Translations under genes and position numbers: made by a program | Origin: Sarcocystis neurona | Taxonomy: Eukaryota; Apicomplexa; Conoidasida; Eucoccidiorida; Sarcocystidae | Direction: 5' to 3' | Assembly: GCA_000727475.1 (NCBI GenBank) | Contig: KL647291.1 | Coordinates: forward strand, 5,727,032-5,791,031 | Length of the DNA stretch: 64,000 bases | Shown here: piece after piece, positions 1 to 12,500 of the stretch | Layout: each line of letters opens with the position of its first letter | Numbering within the stretch: position 1 is the stretch's first letter | Notes under the pieces: generated by a model | What the model saw: only the letters and a program-made list of their open reading frames with translations | Databases searched by the model: none | What the model was told of the DNA's origin: nothing

Positions 1-336
1 GCTTGACCTCACGGTCGATGAAACGTCGTGCTGGCAATGCGTCTTCGCTGCTGCTGCTCCTCATCCTCCTTCTTTAAGGACAACAAGTGCAGCACTCCCC
101 TCCAGCTGCTGATTTAGAAGCTGCCTGACGGCTGCTGTTGTGCTCCTGCTGTTGGCTGCACTTCCTGTTGTCTGCCCCCTTTGGGAGAGTTGCCACTCTC
201 CTGCCGTCGGTGTATGCACACCTCGTCTCCTCTCGGTGTATTGTAGGTGTGTACTGTAGAAGTATGCGCCTGCTGCGGACTCTCCCTGTTGCTCTTGCTG
301 CTACTGCAGCTGCTTCTTCTATTTTACTGGACGTAC

Positions 337-1027
337 CGACTGTGGGGTCGAAGCGACGCATGGACTCTATAGTGCGGGGAGTTTTCTTTTCCACAACTTC
401 TCCCCTTTTCTCTCGTCTCCGTACGTCCTTTTTTTTCTTCGCCTTCAGCTTCTTCTTCTCCTGGAGCAGCTGCGCGGCCAGGCGCTGCCGTCGTTGCTTG
501 TTCTTGATACCTTGTGTGTTAACATTACTGCTCAGCAAACTTTTCTTTTTCTTCTTCTTCTCCTCCTTGCCCGCTTCCCCAGTCTCCTGCGACTGAAACG
601 CTTCCTCTTTCTTCTTCGTCCTGCCTAAGATGCTACTGCTACTTGCACTGCTACGGCCGCTGCTGCTGCCGCTCGAACTGCTGCTGTTGCTGCTGTCGGC
701 TGCACGGCGTGTGCGGCGCTCCCTGCTCCCTACGGCCTGGCCACCCCCACATCCGGCCACACCTGAAGTGCCGGAGGAGGAAGAAGAAGCAGAAGGTCTC
801 TCCTCCTCTGGGTTTGCTGCGTACTGCCGGCGCTTTCTGTGCTGCTGCTGTTGCTGCGGCTGGGGCCTCTTCTGCTGTGGCTGGCGCCCCTGCACCCAAC
901 TGGGCCGCTGCAGCTGCTTCTGCTGCTTCTTTGGCCGAGCAGCAGCCGGCCCTTCCGTCCGTTTTCTCTTCTCGCGTCCAGCTCCTGCGGCAGCTTGCGC
1001 CGCTGCGGCGGCTTGTCGCGGTGCCAT
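337..1027 (-). CDS. RPF1-like ribosome production factor (Brix family), N-terminal exon, partial
   Basis: This reads as the first exon of a ribosome production factor 1 homologue, a nucleolar Brix-domain protein of 60S subunit assembly. From an ATG at 1027 it has an Ala/Gln/Ser-rich leader (CAG tracts on the sense strand) and a Lys-rich stretch. It then has the family's pre-Brix block: NVNTQGIKNKQRRQRL, a long Lys/Arg helix, and KKTPRTIESMRRFDPTV, which matches the 'IKNKxRR ... PKTIExxRxxDxTxV' layout that precedes the Brix fold in RPF1. The frame then meets a good donor (G|GTACGT, intron from 336 downward), so the remaining in-frame codons to about 74 are probably intron. The Brix domain itself is not in the window. 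Family knowledge is used for the role; the exon boundary is seen. RPF2 or another Brix paralogue is possible but fits the block less well. Confidence 0.66.
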
Positions 1028-2095
1028 GCAGCTGCAAGCGGCCAGGCAACGAACACCAAGAAGACCTGCGGTACCGTCTCAAGCCCGCGCTGTGCGGCGT
1101 GGACACCCGCTTCCACTACGCTGGTGCTCCACAACTAGTGCCTCATGCAGAAAAAGAGCAAAAGACGCGAAGAACAAACTGGGATACGTAGTCTTCCATT
1201 CTTAGGAGAAGTCTTCATTCTCGCTACACGCCAGCATCTGCATGCGGAAGAGAAGGAGCACTGCGCCTTGCTACCGTACCCGCTGACGGGCGGGTCTGCG
1301 CATGCATGAGTGATGCGTTGTCGTCCCGCCACGGCTCTGCTAAGCTGCTGCCATTGTTGTGTTGCCGTCAGTGGTAAGGGGACTACTACGACTGCTGTTG
1401 CTACTGCTGTTGCCGCAGCTCATCTGCTGCCTACATTGCTGCTGCTGCTGCTACGGCTACTGTTGCTGCTGTGTTGCTGCGGGGTTGAGCTGCGGCCGCC
1501 ACTGCCCCGTTGCAGTCAGTTAGCCAAAGACACTAGCGACCCCACATCGCAGTGGGTCGCAGACGGCAGAGACGCGTAGCTACCGCTTCTGCGACTACTG
1601 TACTACACTTTCGGCCGACCCTATCGCTGCGTAGCTGTCTGCCCCCGCGCTCTCTCGCCACTTGATCGAGGCGATAGGACGATGGACAGTCGCCACTAAC
1701 GTACAGCAGTGTCTGCTAACCTCTCTCAACTACCCATCAGGGTCATACAGGGATGCCACGCCGCACGTTGTCTACCCGTGCCAATATATATATATATATA
1801 TATATACATACATACGTGCGTATGTACTCATTGATACGTCAGACACGTACATATATATGTGTGTACGATTCTGCCATACGCTATCCACACAAGTTAGCAT
1901 ATATATCTCTGTACTCATGTTTATGCGTGATACACGTACGTATACATGTGTGTACGGCGCTGTCCGTCTTGTGTAACAATGCTGCTCGCTGCGTGGGGCG
2001 TCGCATCTCACGCGTATACCGTAGGAAGGTAGCCGTTGACAACAATACAAATATATATGTGTCTGTGTAGACATGTATCTACGGACATTTGCATC
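1028..2095. other. spacer with CTG block and (TA)n microsatellite
   Basis: There is no supported gene here. The stretch holds a CTG/GCT-rich patch at about 1385-1480, a clean (TA)n run at 1783-1806, and a TA/CA/GT mosaic to about 2065. It lies between the divergent starts of the RPF1-like gene and the following blocks, so promoters may be here, but no specific element was recognised. Confidence 0.5.
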
Positions 2096-2096
2096 T

Positions 2097-3446
2097 CTAC
2101 ACTGCCAGCGACCCGTGTGTGCTGCAGCAGTTTTTTTGTGGGGAGCCGTCGTCCACCAGGGCTGCGGCTGCTGCCGTCTCCTGCCGCTGTTGCTGCGCTG
2201 TTGCTGCTGCTGCTGCAGCTGTGTGGCGCGGCGGCTCCCTATTTGGCGGCAGCTTTCTGTCGCCAGCCCGGGAAAAACTTCTTTTTCGCCTCTGGGCCGA
2301 ACCTTCTGCAGCAGCAGCAACAGCAGAGCCCCTCTGGTCCCCAACTTTCCACCAGCCGACTCTGCTGGACACTTTTCCTCCCCTCGATGCCTCGCGCATG
2401 CGCAGTGTGCAGCGTGTCCCATATGTGTCCCTGGCTTCTTTTTACGTCTCAGCCCATGACTTCCTGCATCTCGTCCCTCTATTTCTTCGTCTCTCCTGGA
2501 CTTCCCCGCCAAAGGTGGACTTTTGGCACCTCGTCCCCTGTTTTCTTCTCTTTTCTCTTCCGCCCCTCCCTCCCTGTCCTTCTCTTGCCGTGTGTGTGCG
2601 ACCGGCTACTGGACCTGCCCCGTTGCTCCGCGTCATTCCTTGCAGTCACCGCCTCTCCCCTCTAGACACCTACTCTCCCCTTGTTCTCTACCCTCGCGAT
2701 TCACGTTGCTGTTATTGACTGAGACGCCGCTGCTGGTGTAGGTGTGGCCTCTGGCTTCTCCTGGCGTTCCTGCTTCTGCCGGGAGGACGCGTAGCCGCCA
2801 TCGCTGCTGCTCTGCAGCCGGACGAGGTGGTGGACTGCCCTGCTGCTTCCCCCTGCTGCAACTGCGGCACTGTTGCTTCTGTGGGTGTGCTGCTGTCGTA
2901 AGAAGGAAGCTGGTATTCCACCAGTCTTTCCGACGCCGCGCTGATATCGCACCACCTTCGCTGATCCTCCTGCTGCTCTCCTGCTGCAGCAGTGCCGCCC
3001 CCTGCGCCTGCCCTTGCTACCTCGCGCTGCAGGCGCCATGTGACGCAGCGCTTTGGCCGGTGCTGGAACGCGCTCGGTAGCTCTGCGGCTGCTTCATCCT
3101 TCCCATGCGATGCAAGGGAAAGTTCGCGGCTGCTCCAGAGGCAGGGCAGCCCCGCTGCTCCCCTCCCCTTCCGGCCTTTTCTCCTGCCCTCTGCTGCTGA
3201 TGCTGGTACTCCTCGTCGACTCCACGACACATTCGCTTTCGCCACCTGCCTCCGTGCTGCCCACCCCGTCTCCGCCATTCCTCCCGTTGCCTCCCCTGCA
3301 GCGGCAGCAGCAGCAGCAGGAGCCAGAGCAGCGCCAGCAGCAACCACCGCAGCACCAACCGCAGCCGCGTGATCCGCACCAGCAACAGCTCGAGCACCAC
3401 GTCCATCAGGAGAAGCAGCACCTGCATCAGGAGCCGTATCGATCAC
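2097..3446 (-). CDS. possible low-complexity coding block, unrecognised
   Basis: Two minus-strand open frames (3446-2712 and about 2512-2097) are Ala/Gln/Arg-rich and contain ordinary-looking stretches such as SHGKDEAAAELPSAFQHR and SERLVEYQLPSYDSS. No family was recognised. No clear start with a good upstream context was found, and no splice pair joining the two frames was identified. The same DNA on the plus strand also has open frames and carries a strong pyrimidine-rich acceptor at about 3300 for the downstream plus-strand gene. The block could therefore be 5' intron or UTR of that gene, with the minus-strand frames an accident of CAG/CTG composition. Confidence 0.2.
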
Positions 3447-6400
3447 TGCTGCAGGAAGTAGGGCAGTTTTATAGCCGGTTCTTGAGTCTTGACTGGCTCC
3501 TCATTTCTCCGGCATTGCAGCAGCAAAAACGACTTCCCCCTTCGGGCCGCGCACTTCAAAACGGCCCCCCTCTTATCTACGCTGCTGCGATAGTGCTTCC
3601 GTCAAGAAAGGCACAATCAGCAGCAGGAGCCCGTTCGACGCTGCTGCTTCCTCAGCGCGTGTCTCCGCAGGGGTTATACTCCACGTTTACGCTTCGTCGA
3701 CAACGCCCACCCGCAGCATGCTGTCTCCCGATTGCTGGCGGTAGGAAGCCCGCGGTGTCTGTTACCGCAGCGTCTGCAGGAAAGAGAAATTCTGCTGTTG
3801 CTTCACCATGTGTTGCTGCATCCCCCTCGATCGCTGCTGCCTCTGCTAAGAGTTGCGGCCCAGGGGCCACAGCTGCCTGTGGACCGGCGAGAGATCGCGC
3901 TGCAAGTGCAACAGCAGCAGCAAAGCAGCAGGAGGAACAGGAGGAAGAAAACGCAGCGGCAGCGGGAGGCAGCAGCAGCAGCATCCCCAGAAATGCTGGT
4001 GCTTCTCCCGTGCCTTGGCAACAGCGGCATCAACAAGTGAAGCAGGCCGCTCCCCCCCACCGCGTGACGAGGGACGTGGGCCTGGGAGTCGACGGCAGCG
4101 GCGAGACACGCTGCGTTGACGGGGAGACACGGGAGACAGGAAGCTCTCTGTGTGTCGAGGAGAAGGCGTCTCAGGCCATCAGCAGCCTGTGCAGCAGCGA
4201 CGGCGAGTGTTGTCCTCCGGCGAAGGATGAAGGGGAACACAGCAGCCAAAGCAGCAGCAGCCACAACAGAGGCACGTGCAAGAGCCGCTGGCTCCTGCAG
4301 CCTGTCCGTGTTCATGCACCTCTGGGCCGTGGTGACGCTTCAGCAGCAGCAGCAGCGAACGGCGCAGCTCTGCAATTTTTCTCTCGCTCGTCGGCTGCTG
4401 CTCGATCTGCTCTGGGGAGTGCTGCTGCTGGTGAGAGCGCTGCGGCACCTGGCTCTGCCGCTTGCAGCACCGCAGCGAAGGCGGGGGCAGGCGACGGCCT
4501 GCTGCGCAGAGTTTCCTTGACGAAGCAGCAGCAGCAGCAGAGACAGCGGCCGAGCGAGCAGGAGCAGCAGGGAGAACTTCTAGTGCCGCTGGATGACGAG
4601 CAGCCGGTTAAAGTAAGTGGAGCCGTTGTCTCCGTCGAAAAGATGCTGCTGGCTGCTCTGCTGCTGCTGCCCTCACAGGCGTGTACACCAGACCGCCCCA
4701 CACTTATAACCCACTCCTGCTGCTGCTGGTGCAGCACCAAGAGCGCGTGGGCGTTGTCTCTCTAGACGTAGGGGACGTGCATGTGTCTGCCTGCCACTTG
4801 TTCTCTACATACATTTCTATGGACGACCTTTTTTTGAAGTCCCTCTCAACACTTGGGAAGTCACACAGGCACCGGATGACACGGCAGAAGGTAGGCAACG
4901 TGCTTCGGAATCATACCTATCCATATCTCTACGTATATACATATATACACATATATGTATACAGAGAGAGATGTGTAAATGTATGTGTGTGTGTGTGTAT
5001 GCGTACGTGTGTGTGTGTATGTTTGTGAGTCTTCGTGTCTCTCTTTTCCTCTCTTAGACGCCTTTACCCATATATATATATGTATATATATACATATATA
5101 TATACATATGTGTATGTCTATGTAAATGTGTGAGTGCGTGTGAGGGTGTGACGCATGCACAGGTCCACGTTTATATTACATATATATATGTGTAGACAGA
5201 TAGTTACATTGATAGAGATAAATTTACAAAGTTTGTGTATGTGGGTATGTCTATGTATGTGTCTGTGTGTGAGTCTTTGTGGCTTGAGGTTTGAACGTTC
5301 TTCAGGTAGTGTTTATCTCTCTATCTACGTACGCCAGTACACTTGTATGTGTATCTGCATGTGTATATGTGTTTGTGTGGGTGCGTGTGTGCTGCTTGCT
5401 GGCTGGGGTTGTGAACGTTTTGCAGGTCGTGTTGAGCCGGTCGGTGCTGCGTAGTTTGCTGCAAGCGGCATGGGCGCGGAGCAGCGGGAGCGATCCTCCG
5501 CAGGCGGCGCTGCTGTACGGAAGAGTGCGGCAGCAGTCCCCGCAGCTTCCTTGCCAGAGCAGCAGGGCGAGGTGCAGCAGCAGGATCAGCAGCAGAGGAG
5601 TCAGCGGAGGACTCCTTGCTGCGGCAGCAGAGGAGCAGCAGGACGACGAGGAGGAGAAGGCGAAAACGGAGAAGAAGAAGCAACAGCAGCCGGTGGAAAT
5701 CCGTGTGGAAGGGGTGCTGCTCCTCTGCTGCTCTGCCGAAGAGAAAGCAGCTGCTGCTGCCGTTGCTGCTCGTCACCTGGCGACCTCCTCCGCTCCCGAC
5801 CGTCAGGAGGCAGAGTCGTCTCTCGCAGCTGCGCTGCCCGCACTAGCCGTAAGTCGGTGACACATTGAAAAAGGCGTGTGTGTAGAAGGGGACACAAACC
5901 TCGTTTCTCTCCAGCAGTGTACGTCGGCAAAGCACAAAGGTGCTTTTCTTCGTTCCCTTCCCCAGTGCTTCTCACAAAACACCAAAAAGTCTCCTCTCTT
6001 TTCTTCCTCCGTGCCTCCCACATCCCACACACGCACACACAGGCACATATATATATGTACGCCGGTGTGTGCGTATAGTACGCGTGGATGGATATATCTA
6101 CAAGTGCCACGGGCAGGAGGAGCCGGACAGAGCCCCAGACAGAGGCAGAGGAAGAGAGAGTTATAATGTTGCTGCGAGGAAGGTCGTATCGACGTAGCCA
6201 GAGTGAGGGAGAATATTGCTGTTTTTTTGCGAGTGAAGTGAGGCGCACTTTTATACGCGTGTGTGTACGTACACTTCGATAGAGACGGAGGCCAAGACGT
6301 GGTAGTAAGTGGGCACGTCAGGCACAGAGGTACGCACATAAAGAGAGGGAGGGACAGAAGAAGAGACGGAGATGCATATAACATATAATTGTTCATGTTG

Positions 6401-9400
6401 ACAGAAAGAGAGGGGAAGAAAAAGAGAAAAAATTCATCCCCAGCTGTAGACAAAGAAACGGGTATTTGTCGATACATATATATGTGTGGATATATATATA
6501 TATATGTGTCAGCAATTACGTAGGTGAAGACATAGAGGAGACGACGGACGTCGACTTGGTGGGATGCAGCAGAGGCTCGCTATTCGTTATTCTCCTCTCC
6601 TCGCGGCGATGATGCACCCCCATAAGCGACACCCGGACTCAAATTTCCACATCTTACATCTCTCTAAACATATATATATATATATATGTATCTGTCTATA
6701 TATATGTATATATGCGTAGTGGGTAAATGACTATGTATATAAATATATGTATATATGCGTATGTACATGTACAGGTGGGTGTGCATATATATTTATTATG
6801 TAAATGAATACGTGTATATACGTATATATATGTATATGTACCTGTACACGTATATACATGTATATGAACATATATGTGTTGTGTAAATGAATACGTATGC
6901 ATATACATATATATATGTGTACACGTGTGTGTATCTCTATGTGCGTATTATGTGAATGCATATATATATGTGTGTACACGTACGGATGTTCATATATGTA
7001 TGTGAATGTATATATACACGTAGATAGAGTTTTTGCGCCTACTATGGAACGAGGATTCACACGTCCCGCAGAGAAACAGAAAGCGTCTTCCAGCACGTTA
7101 CGCTACGGCGACGCCAGCAGACCTCTCAAAAAGTTGTATTATACCACCTCTACCCTTCGCCTGTATTACCCCTAACACATATATATATATATATATGTGG
7201 ATGTCTCTCTGTCTCTCCATATATATATATACACCCGTTCACGGGTGCACACGTATATGTATCTATATATATGTATATTTGTGTCTGTCTGAGTGGTCCT
7301 GCGGATTCGTTGTGGTACCCTACCACTCTTGCCCCTGCGGGTAGTACACTTGTTATGCATATATCTCTGTCTCTCTACTTACAATTATATATACGAATAT
7401 GTATATTCTTTTCACGTGTGTATATGTTTGTATACGTGTGTGTGCGCCGCAGTGGTCCTGCGAATATTTTGAAAGAATCTCGGTAGTTGGTCTGCCACGT
7501 GCCTCCGCATGCGTTGTGGATATTTGTAGACAGATATTGTACGTACTACTTATGCGCTGGACGGCGCAGCTGCTGGAAATCCTGTTGCTGCGGTGCTGCT
7601 GCTGCGGTGCTGCGCATGCGTGCGTTGCAGGTGCTGGGTGCGAAGCCGAAGCTCCCTGCAGCAACTTCGCAGGCAGACGGCGCAGAAGAAGATGCCGCAG
7701 CAGCAGCAGACTATTCACCGGCGCGTGACGCTGCCGACCGCACAGCTTGCCACCTGGGGCTCCAGCTTGTGGGGTGGGCTGCGCTTCGCCCGCCGCCGCA
7801 CCTAGAGGAGCAGGAGCAGGAGCCCGACGACAAACAGCAGCAGCGGCCCCAGCAGCAGGAGCGTGGGGGGGAGCCGGGGCAGCAGCTGCAGCAGAGACGG
7901 CAAGTGAGCAGTCGCTTTCTTTCTGCCGCAGCTGCTGCTCCAGGGGACCGCGGTGCTCGACGCAGTGTGAAGGAGGTAATACCAATACAAGCAGGACCAC
8001 TGCGTGGTATGGAGCAAGACGAAAAGCCAAAGTGCTGCTACACTCGTCGACGCAGAGCAAGAGAACAGCTACATATTCATCTTTATACTTATATAAGAAA
8101 GAGTAAACCCCCTGCATTTCAAAGACATGAACAGAAAACGTGTTACCAGATTTACCCATCCAAGAAATATATCAGCCGTCCACCTCCACATCTTCCCCAT
8201 ACATGTATGTATTCGTATATAAACATATATTGATATGTATACATATATATTTATATATATATTGATATAGATACATGCGCCTATATATATATTTATATAT
8301 TGATATATATATATATTCATGTAAATAGTTTGTTGCAGATTATTTGTATATGTATATGCAATATAGAAATATATATATATATATATATGTATATACATCT
8401 CTTCAAATTATTTGTATGTGTATGTACAATATATATGTACACACATGTATGTAGGTGGGTATGCGGTAGGCGCAGATAGACTGAGCGTCACGAAGTGAGG
8501 AATTTCTTGCGTCTCCTGTACAGCTTCCTGGTAACACCTGTTTATACCGACGATTTCTGCATCTGCATCCATACGTGTATATATATATATATATATACAT
8601 ATGCAGATACGTAGGTGCTACACACATACATATATATATATATGTACGAATATTACTCTCTCATATTCGTTTAGTCGTGTACATTAACTGTACGCCACAG
8701 TATATATCGCCGTTGATTATACGGAATTTCCCGTCTCCTGGGAGGCCCGCCTCTTTTTATCGAGGAAACTGCTGTTTTCTACGTTGCGTCCACAAGGGTC
8801 TGCTCGAGTCAATCACAGCAAACAGAGAAGGCACAGGGAAGTGCATTACCAAGGCGACGCGCAGTCCGTAGCCATGTGTGTATACGTGTATATATATACA
8901 CAATCATATATATGTATACCTATTAGTGTGCGCGCCCCATATGTATGGGGCTGCATCTATGCAAAGAATATGTAGTGGAACAGCCAAATATATATCTCTG
9001 CAACCAGGGGCTCATGCACGTGTACATACACTATACGTTGTGTGCTTGCCCGCCTGATATGGAGGTATGCTGCATACTTGCAGATGCATAGAGGACATCT
9101 AAGTGATGTGCTAAATATACACGTGTATGTATAATCAAATATATAGATATCTACGTATATGTGTATATATATGTATATACGTGTATGTATGTATAGAGGT
9201 ACGTATATACATGTGTATGTATTTATATGTGTATGAATGTGTATGTGTATTTATGCCCGCACAGGGGGGGGCGTGTACGCGTGCTATATCTTTCTTAGTG
9301 TTTCAAGCACAGGTGCCTGTACGGCCATATATACAGGCGTATGTAACCAAGGATATACCCATGCGTGCATATATCTGTGTATGTGTATGTGTGTGTGTGT

Positions 9401-10832
9401 GTGCAGAGCAACGTATGTATGTACGCGTAGGTAGAATTTGTGTGGCTTTGGCTGTAAGGAGCAGCCGGTTTTTCTGCGTCTACGCGGCACTCGTATATGC
9501 GTGCGCTTTCTTGGTCATGTTTGCACGTGTGTACATACATATGTATGGAGGGTGCATGTGAGTAGTAGGAGTATACGTCTGTGCATGTACACGTGTAGGT
9601 CTGTATAGAGGAGCATGTGTCGGGATGCAGGCACGCATATATATGACATACGTATACAGACACATGTGTAATGCGTGTGGGTGGGACGTATACAGCCGAA
9701 CGGGGAGGCGGCTTCTTCGACGCACGCGGCCACGGACGCAGTACACAACTTGGACCTGCTGGTCACGCTGGAGCTGCAGGCGCAGCTGCAGCAGCAGCAG
9801 CGGCAGAAACAGCAGCAGAAGGAAGGGCAGCAGCAGGAAGGGCAGCAGGAGGACGGGCGGCGGCAGGACGGGCAGCAGCAGCGTAACGTGCCTTTGGTGG
9901 GGTTGTTGGTGCGGAGAAAGGGACTAGCAGAAGGCTCAGGAGGTATAGAAATTGAAGCGTACACTCCGACAGCGAACTGCTGGCGTATTGGCATGCATTC
10001 CCCGCAGCTGCTGCCTACTGCGAGAGAGCAGCTGGAGCAGATGCTTCCACCTTTTGGAGCGAGCGACAGGCCCGGCGTCGGCGCAGGCGAGCCGCCAGCA
10101 GGGAGCAGGAGGAGAGGCGGCAGCAGCGGACCAGACAGCAGCCACGGCAGGAGCGCAGCAGGTTGGGCCAGCAGCCGCAGCAGGACCGGTGGCGTGTCTG
10201 CAGGAAGTCCTGAGAGCAGTGAAGAAGGAAAGCTGCAGGAAGAGAAGCAGAGCGAAGACGAAGGGCAGCAGAAGGACGTGGCTAGTGCTGCTGCTGCCGC
10301 TGGGGCTCCTCTGTCATGGGGCGGAAGGACAGCTGCTGCACTGCGGCGCCCCAGGAAAGGGTATTCTGCGTGGAGCTCGACGCGAAACGGCAGCAGAAGT
10401 GGAGCAGCAGCAGATGCCGAGAGTCGTGGGGAGGACGCAGCTGCAGCGGCTTTGTGGGGTGTGCAGCAGCAGCAGCTGAAGCAGCCCATTTGCATTGATG
10501 GCGTGCCTTTCTCCTCACTGCCCCTCGCATTTCTGTACCGGTACTTGCCGGTCGTTGCTGCTGAAGAAGAGAAGACAGGTGACGGTGCAGCAGCAGCTGG
10601 CGGCCGCGAGGGCGGGGGGTGGGGGGAGGGGCCTGTGGAGGAGCAGGAAAACTTCTTTCTCTTTGAAGAAGCTCCGAACGATGACGACGTGCTGCTGGCA
10701 GACGCTGCTGCTGGCGGTTACGGCGCAGCGCCTCCTACAACTGCAAAGAAAAAGCGTCTGGTGCGCAGCCAAGTCGTGTCCTGCAGCAGAGGCGGCCCAG
10801 CAGCAGGTCACGAAATCTCGACGCGCCTGCAG
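3301..10832 (+). CDS. NPL4-like Cdc48/p97 cofactor, split gene (exons at 3301-4612, 5426-5848, 7631-7975, 9696-10832)
   Basis: Four phase-0 exons carry blocks in the order of the MPN-like core of NPL4, which with UFD1 links Cdc48/p97 to ubiquitinated clients. Exon 1 follows a long pyrimidine tract ending CAG at 3300, is Gln-rich, and ends at AAA|GTAAGT. Exon 2 (after TTTTGCAG at 5425) has VVLSRSVLRSLLQAAW and QAALLYGRV, like the 'FLxxWRxTGxQRxGxLYGRY' block, then PVEIRVEGVLL; it ends GCC|GTAAGT. Exon 3 has ACHLGLQLVGWAALRP, like 'LGLxxVGWIFTD'. Exon 4 has NVPLVGLLV and IEIEAYTPTANCWRIGMHS, like 'VHFEGYQVSNQCMALV', then IDGVPFSSLPLAFLYRYLPVV. Homopolymer inserts (Gln, Ala, Ser) lie between blocks. 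Neither the start codon nor the usual N-terminal zinc finger was located. The identity is an inference from ordered short matches. Introns are microsatellite-rich (roughly 0.8-1.8 kb). Confidence 0.55.
4913..5145. repeat. TA/TG/CA mosaic microsatellite in intron
   Basis: Alternating (TA)n, ACATATAT and a GT run (about 4983-5000) fill the first intron of the NPL4-like gene. No coding frame of note crosses it. Confidence 0.8.
6700..7030. repeat. imperfect tandem repeats of a TA-rich 65-85 bp unit
   Basis: The marker string TATGTAAATGAATACGT and close variants recur at about 6725, 6797, 6880 and 6945, separated by TATATGTATATGTACA-like spacers. The unit is intronic in the NPL4-like gene. Confidence 0.7.
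8200..8400. repeat. (TA)n-rich microsatellite block
   Basis: Several (AT)n runs, the longest at about 8370-8390, are interspersed with GATATA. The string ATTATTTGTATRTGTATR recurs at about 8338 and 8406, so part of the block is a small duplication. It is intronic. Confidence 0.75.
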
Positions 10833-10979
10833 GTGAACAAAAAAAGCAGCAGCTGCAGCAATGATATAAAGAAGCGACGCCCCGAGAGAAGGCGCCCGCT
10901 GCGCCGCCAAAAGATACACAGTCGCTCTTGACGGTAGCGAACGGACATGCATGCCCACACAGAGAGAATGGAGAAAATA

Positions 10980-11205
10980 AGAGAGAAAGAAGCTGACATC
11001 GCTTTGAGTAAAATTCTCCACGTGAATCCATAAGCACTGACATACAAACTTACGCGTACACATACATATACATATGTGTGTATATGTATATATATATGTG
11101 GAAGAAGGAAGAAGCAAGAAAGATGCCGGTACTGCTTTAAGTAGAGTTCACCACGTGAACGCGTAACTACTGACATACATACTTACGTATACACATATCT
11201 ATATA
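10980..11205. repeat. 133-bp imperfect tandem duplication
   Basis: GAGTAAAATTCTCCACGTGAA (core CGTGAA at 11021) recurs as AAGTAGAGTTCACCACGTGAA (core at 11154). Both copies are followed by a GCACTGACATACA/CTACTGACATACA segment and a TA-rich tail. Divergence is modest, so the duplication is not brand new. Confidence 0.75.
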
Positions 11206-11771
11206 TTTGTGTATACATACGTATATCTGTGAATTCCTAGTTGCCGATGTATGCAGTCTAAGCTTGTGTATACATACGTGTGCTGTTGAAGAAAAGAAAG
11301 AGACCGACGCACTGCAAGTGCTTCAAGAGCTGCTCTCAGCGTAGAAATCCACTTAAAAACCGACGCCGCCGTATCTTGATATATATATATATATATTTCT
11401 TGAAATTACACGTGTATTCGTATGCATTTGTCTACATGTGTCTATCTGTGTACGTATTTACTTGTGTGTCCGTATCCATATATGTATATATCTGCGCGCC
11501 TGCGAACGCATGCAGCCGTAGCATCTAAGCCGCAGGCACAGACATCTCCTACCAAGAGGGAAGACATACACTAGCAAAGGCGCGTACACATATATGTGTG
11601 TACATATCTTTATTGCATATATATATATATATATGTGCGTGTATATGGACCTGTACGTGTGTGTAGACGCCCTTGTCTGATTACGTGCACGTGTGCTTGC
11701 GTGCAAAGGAAACTGGCTGGCCACTTTGCGCGTGGTCGTAGCCAGGAAGAGAAGCAGTCTACAGGTGTCTT

Positions 11772-12500
11772 CCTATGGCCGCACAGTCGTCTACAGGCTG
11801 AAGAAGGAGAGCTTTGTTGCTGTTATTGAATTCTGTGTGCCGCTGGAGCCTGCGCGACTGCTGCCACTCCTGCCACATAGATGTCGCTGGTGCTGCTGCA
11901 GCTGTGCGTGTTGACTCTGCTGCGGGGGAGAACTGCCGGCCTGGTGGAGGTGCTGCTGCCTCTGCTGCTGCTTCTCTCGCCTGCTGCCGCGTCCATTCTT
12001 CCTCGGCATTGCCGCGTCCACGTGCTGCTGGTCGTCTGCAGCGTGACTGCAGCTGGGCTACCGCCGTTCCTTCCTTGCCATGTCTGCGTCGTCTACTCGC
12101 CTTGTTACCGCTGCTGCTGAAGTAGTTGAAAGCGGCACCGTGGCTGCTGCTGCTGCGGTAGCGACGGCTGATACGTGTGTTCTGCCACTCTCGGGCGCTG
12201 CTGCTGCTGTTGCTTGTTGCGTTGCTGCGGGAGGCTCTCCCCGGCTTGTCTGCTCCTGCGTGTATCCCCTGCACGCTGCTGCGGAAATGACCACAGTAGG
12301 AGGAAATCTGCGTGAATTAAGTGTCTTGTCATGCGTACGGTTGCTGCGCCGGTGTCCGGCAGGGTGAAGGGTTCTGTCGTCTTGCGGTGTACGTACGCTC
12401 CAGTGGCAGCCGTCTTCTGTGTGACTCGTTTTCAAAGCGTTCCCCCGGTGCGGAAAAACGTGATCTTGATGATTTACAGTGTGCGCATCGATGGGACTCA
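11772..12500. other. CTG-rich block with possible exon(s), strand uncertain
   Basis: On the plus strand an acceptor-like TCTACAG at about 11762 opens a short frame with SSYGRTVVYRLKKESFVAVI (about 11770-11870), which looks like a real exon of the surrounding plus-strand gene. No phase-compatible donor to the exon at 13057 was found. On the minus strand two Ala/Ser/Arg-rich frames (12274-11759 and 12501-12058) are also open. No family was recognised, and the block is left unassigned. Confidence 0.3.

Noticed and set aside
138..1205. Plus-strand Leu/Cys-rich open frames over the RPF1-like exon
   Set aside because: They are the complement of CAG tracts in a minus-strand exon with a recognisable conserved block.
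5155..5454. Short Cys/Val/Tyr-rich frames over TG/TA DNA here and at many similar sites
   Set aside because: Typical translations of microsatellites (YIYIYI, VCVCVC).
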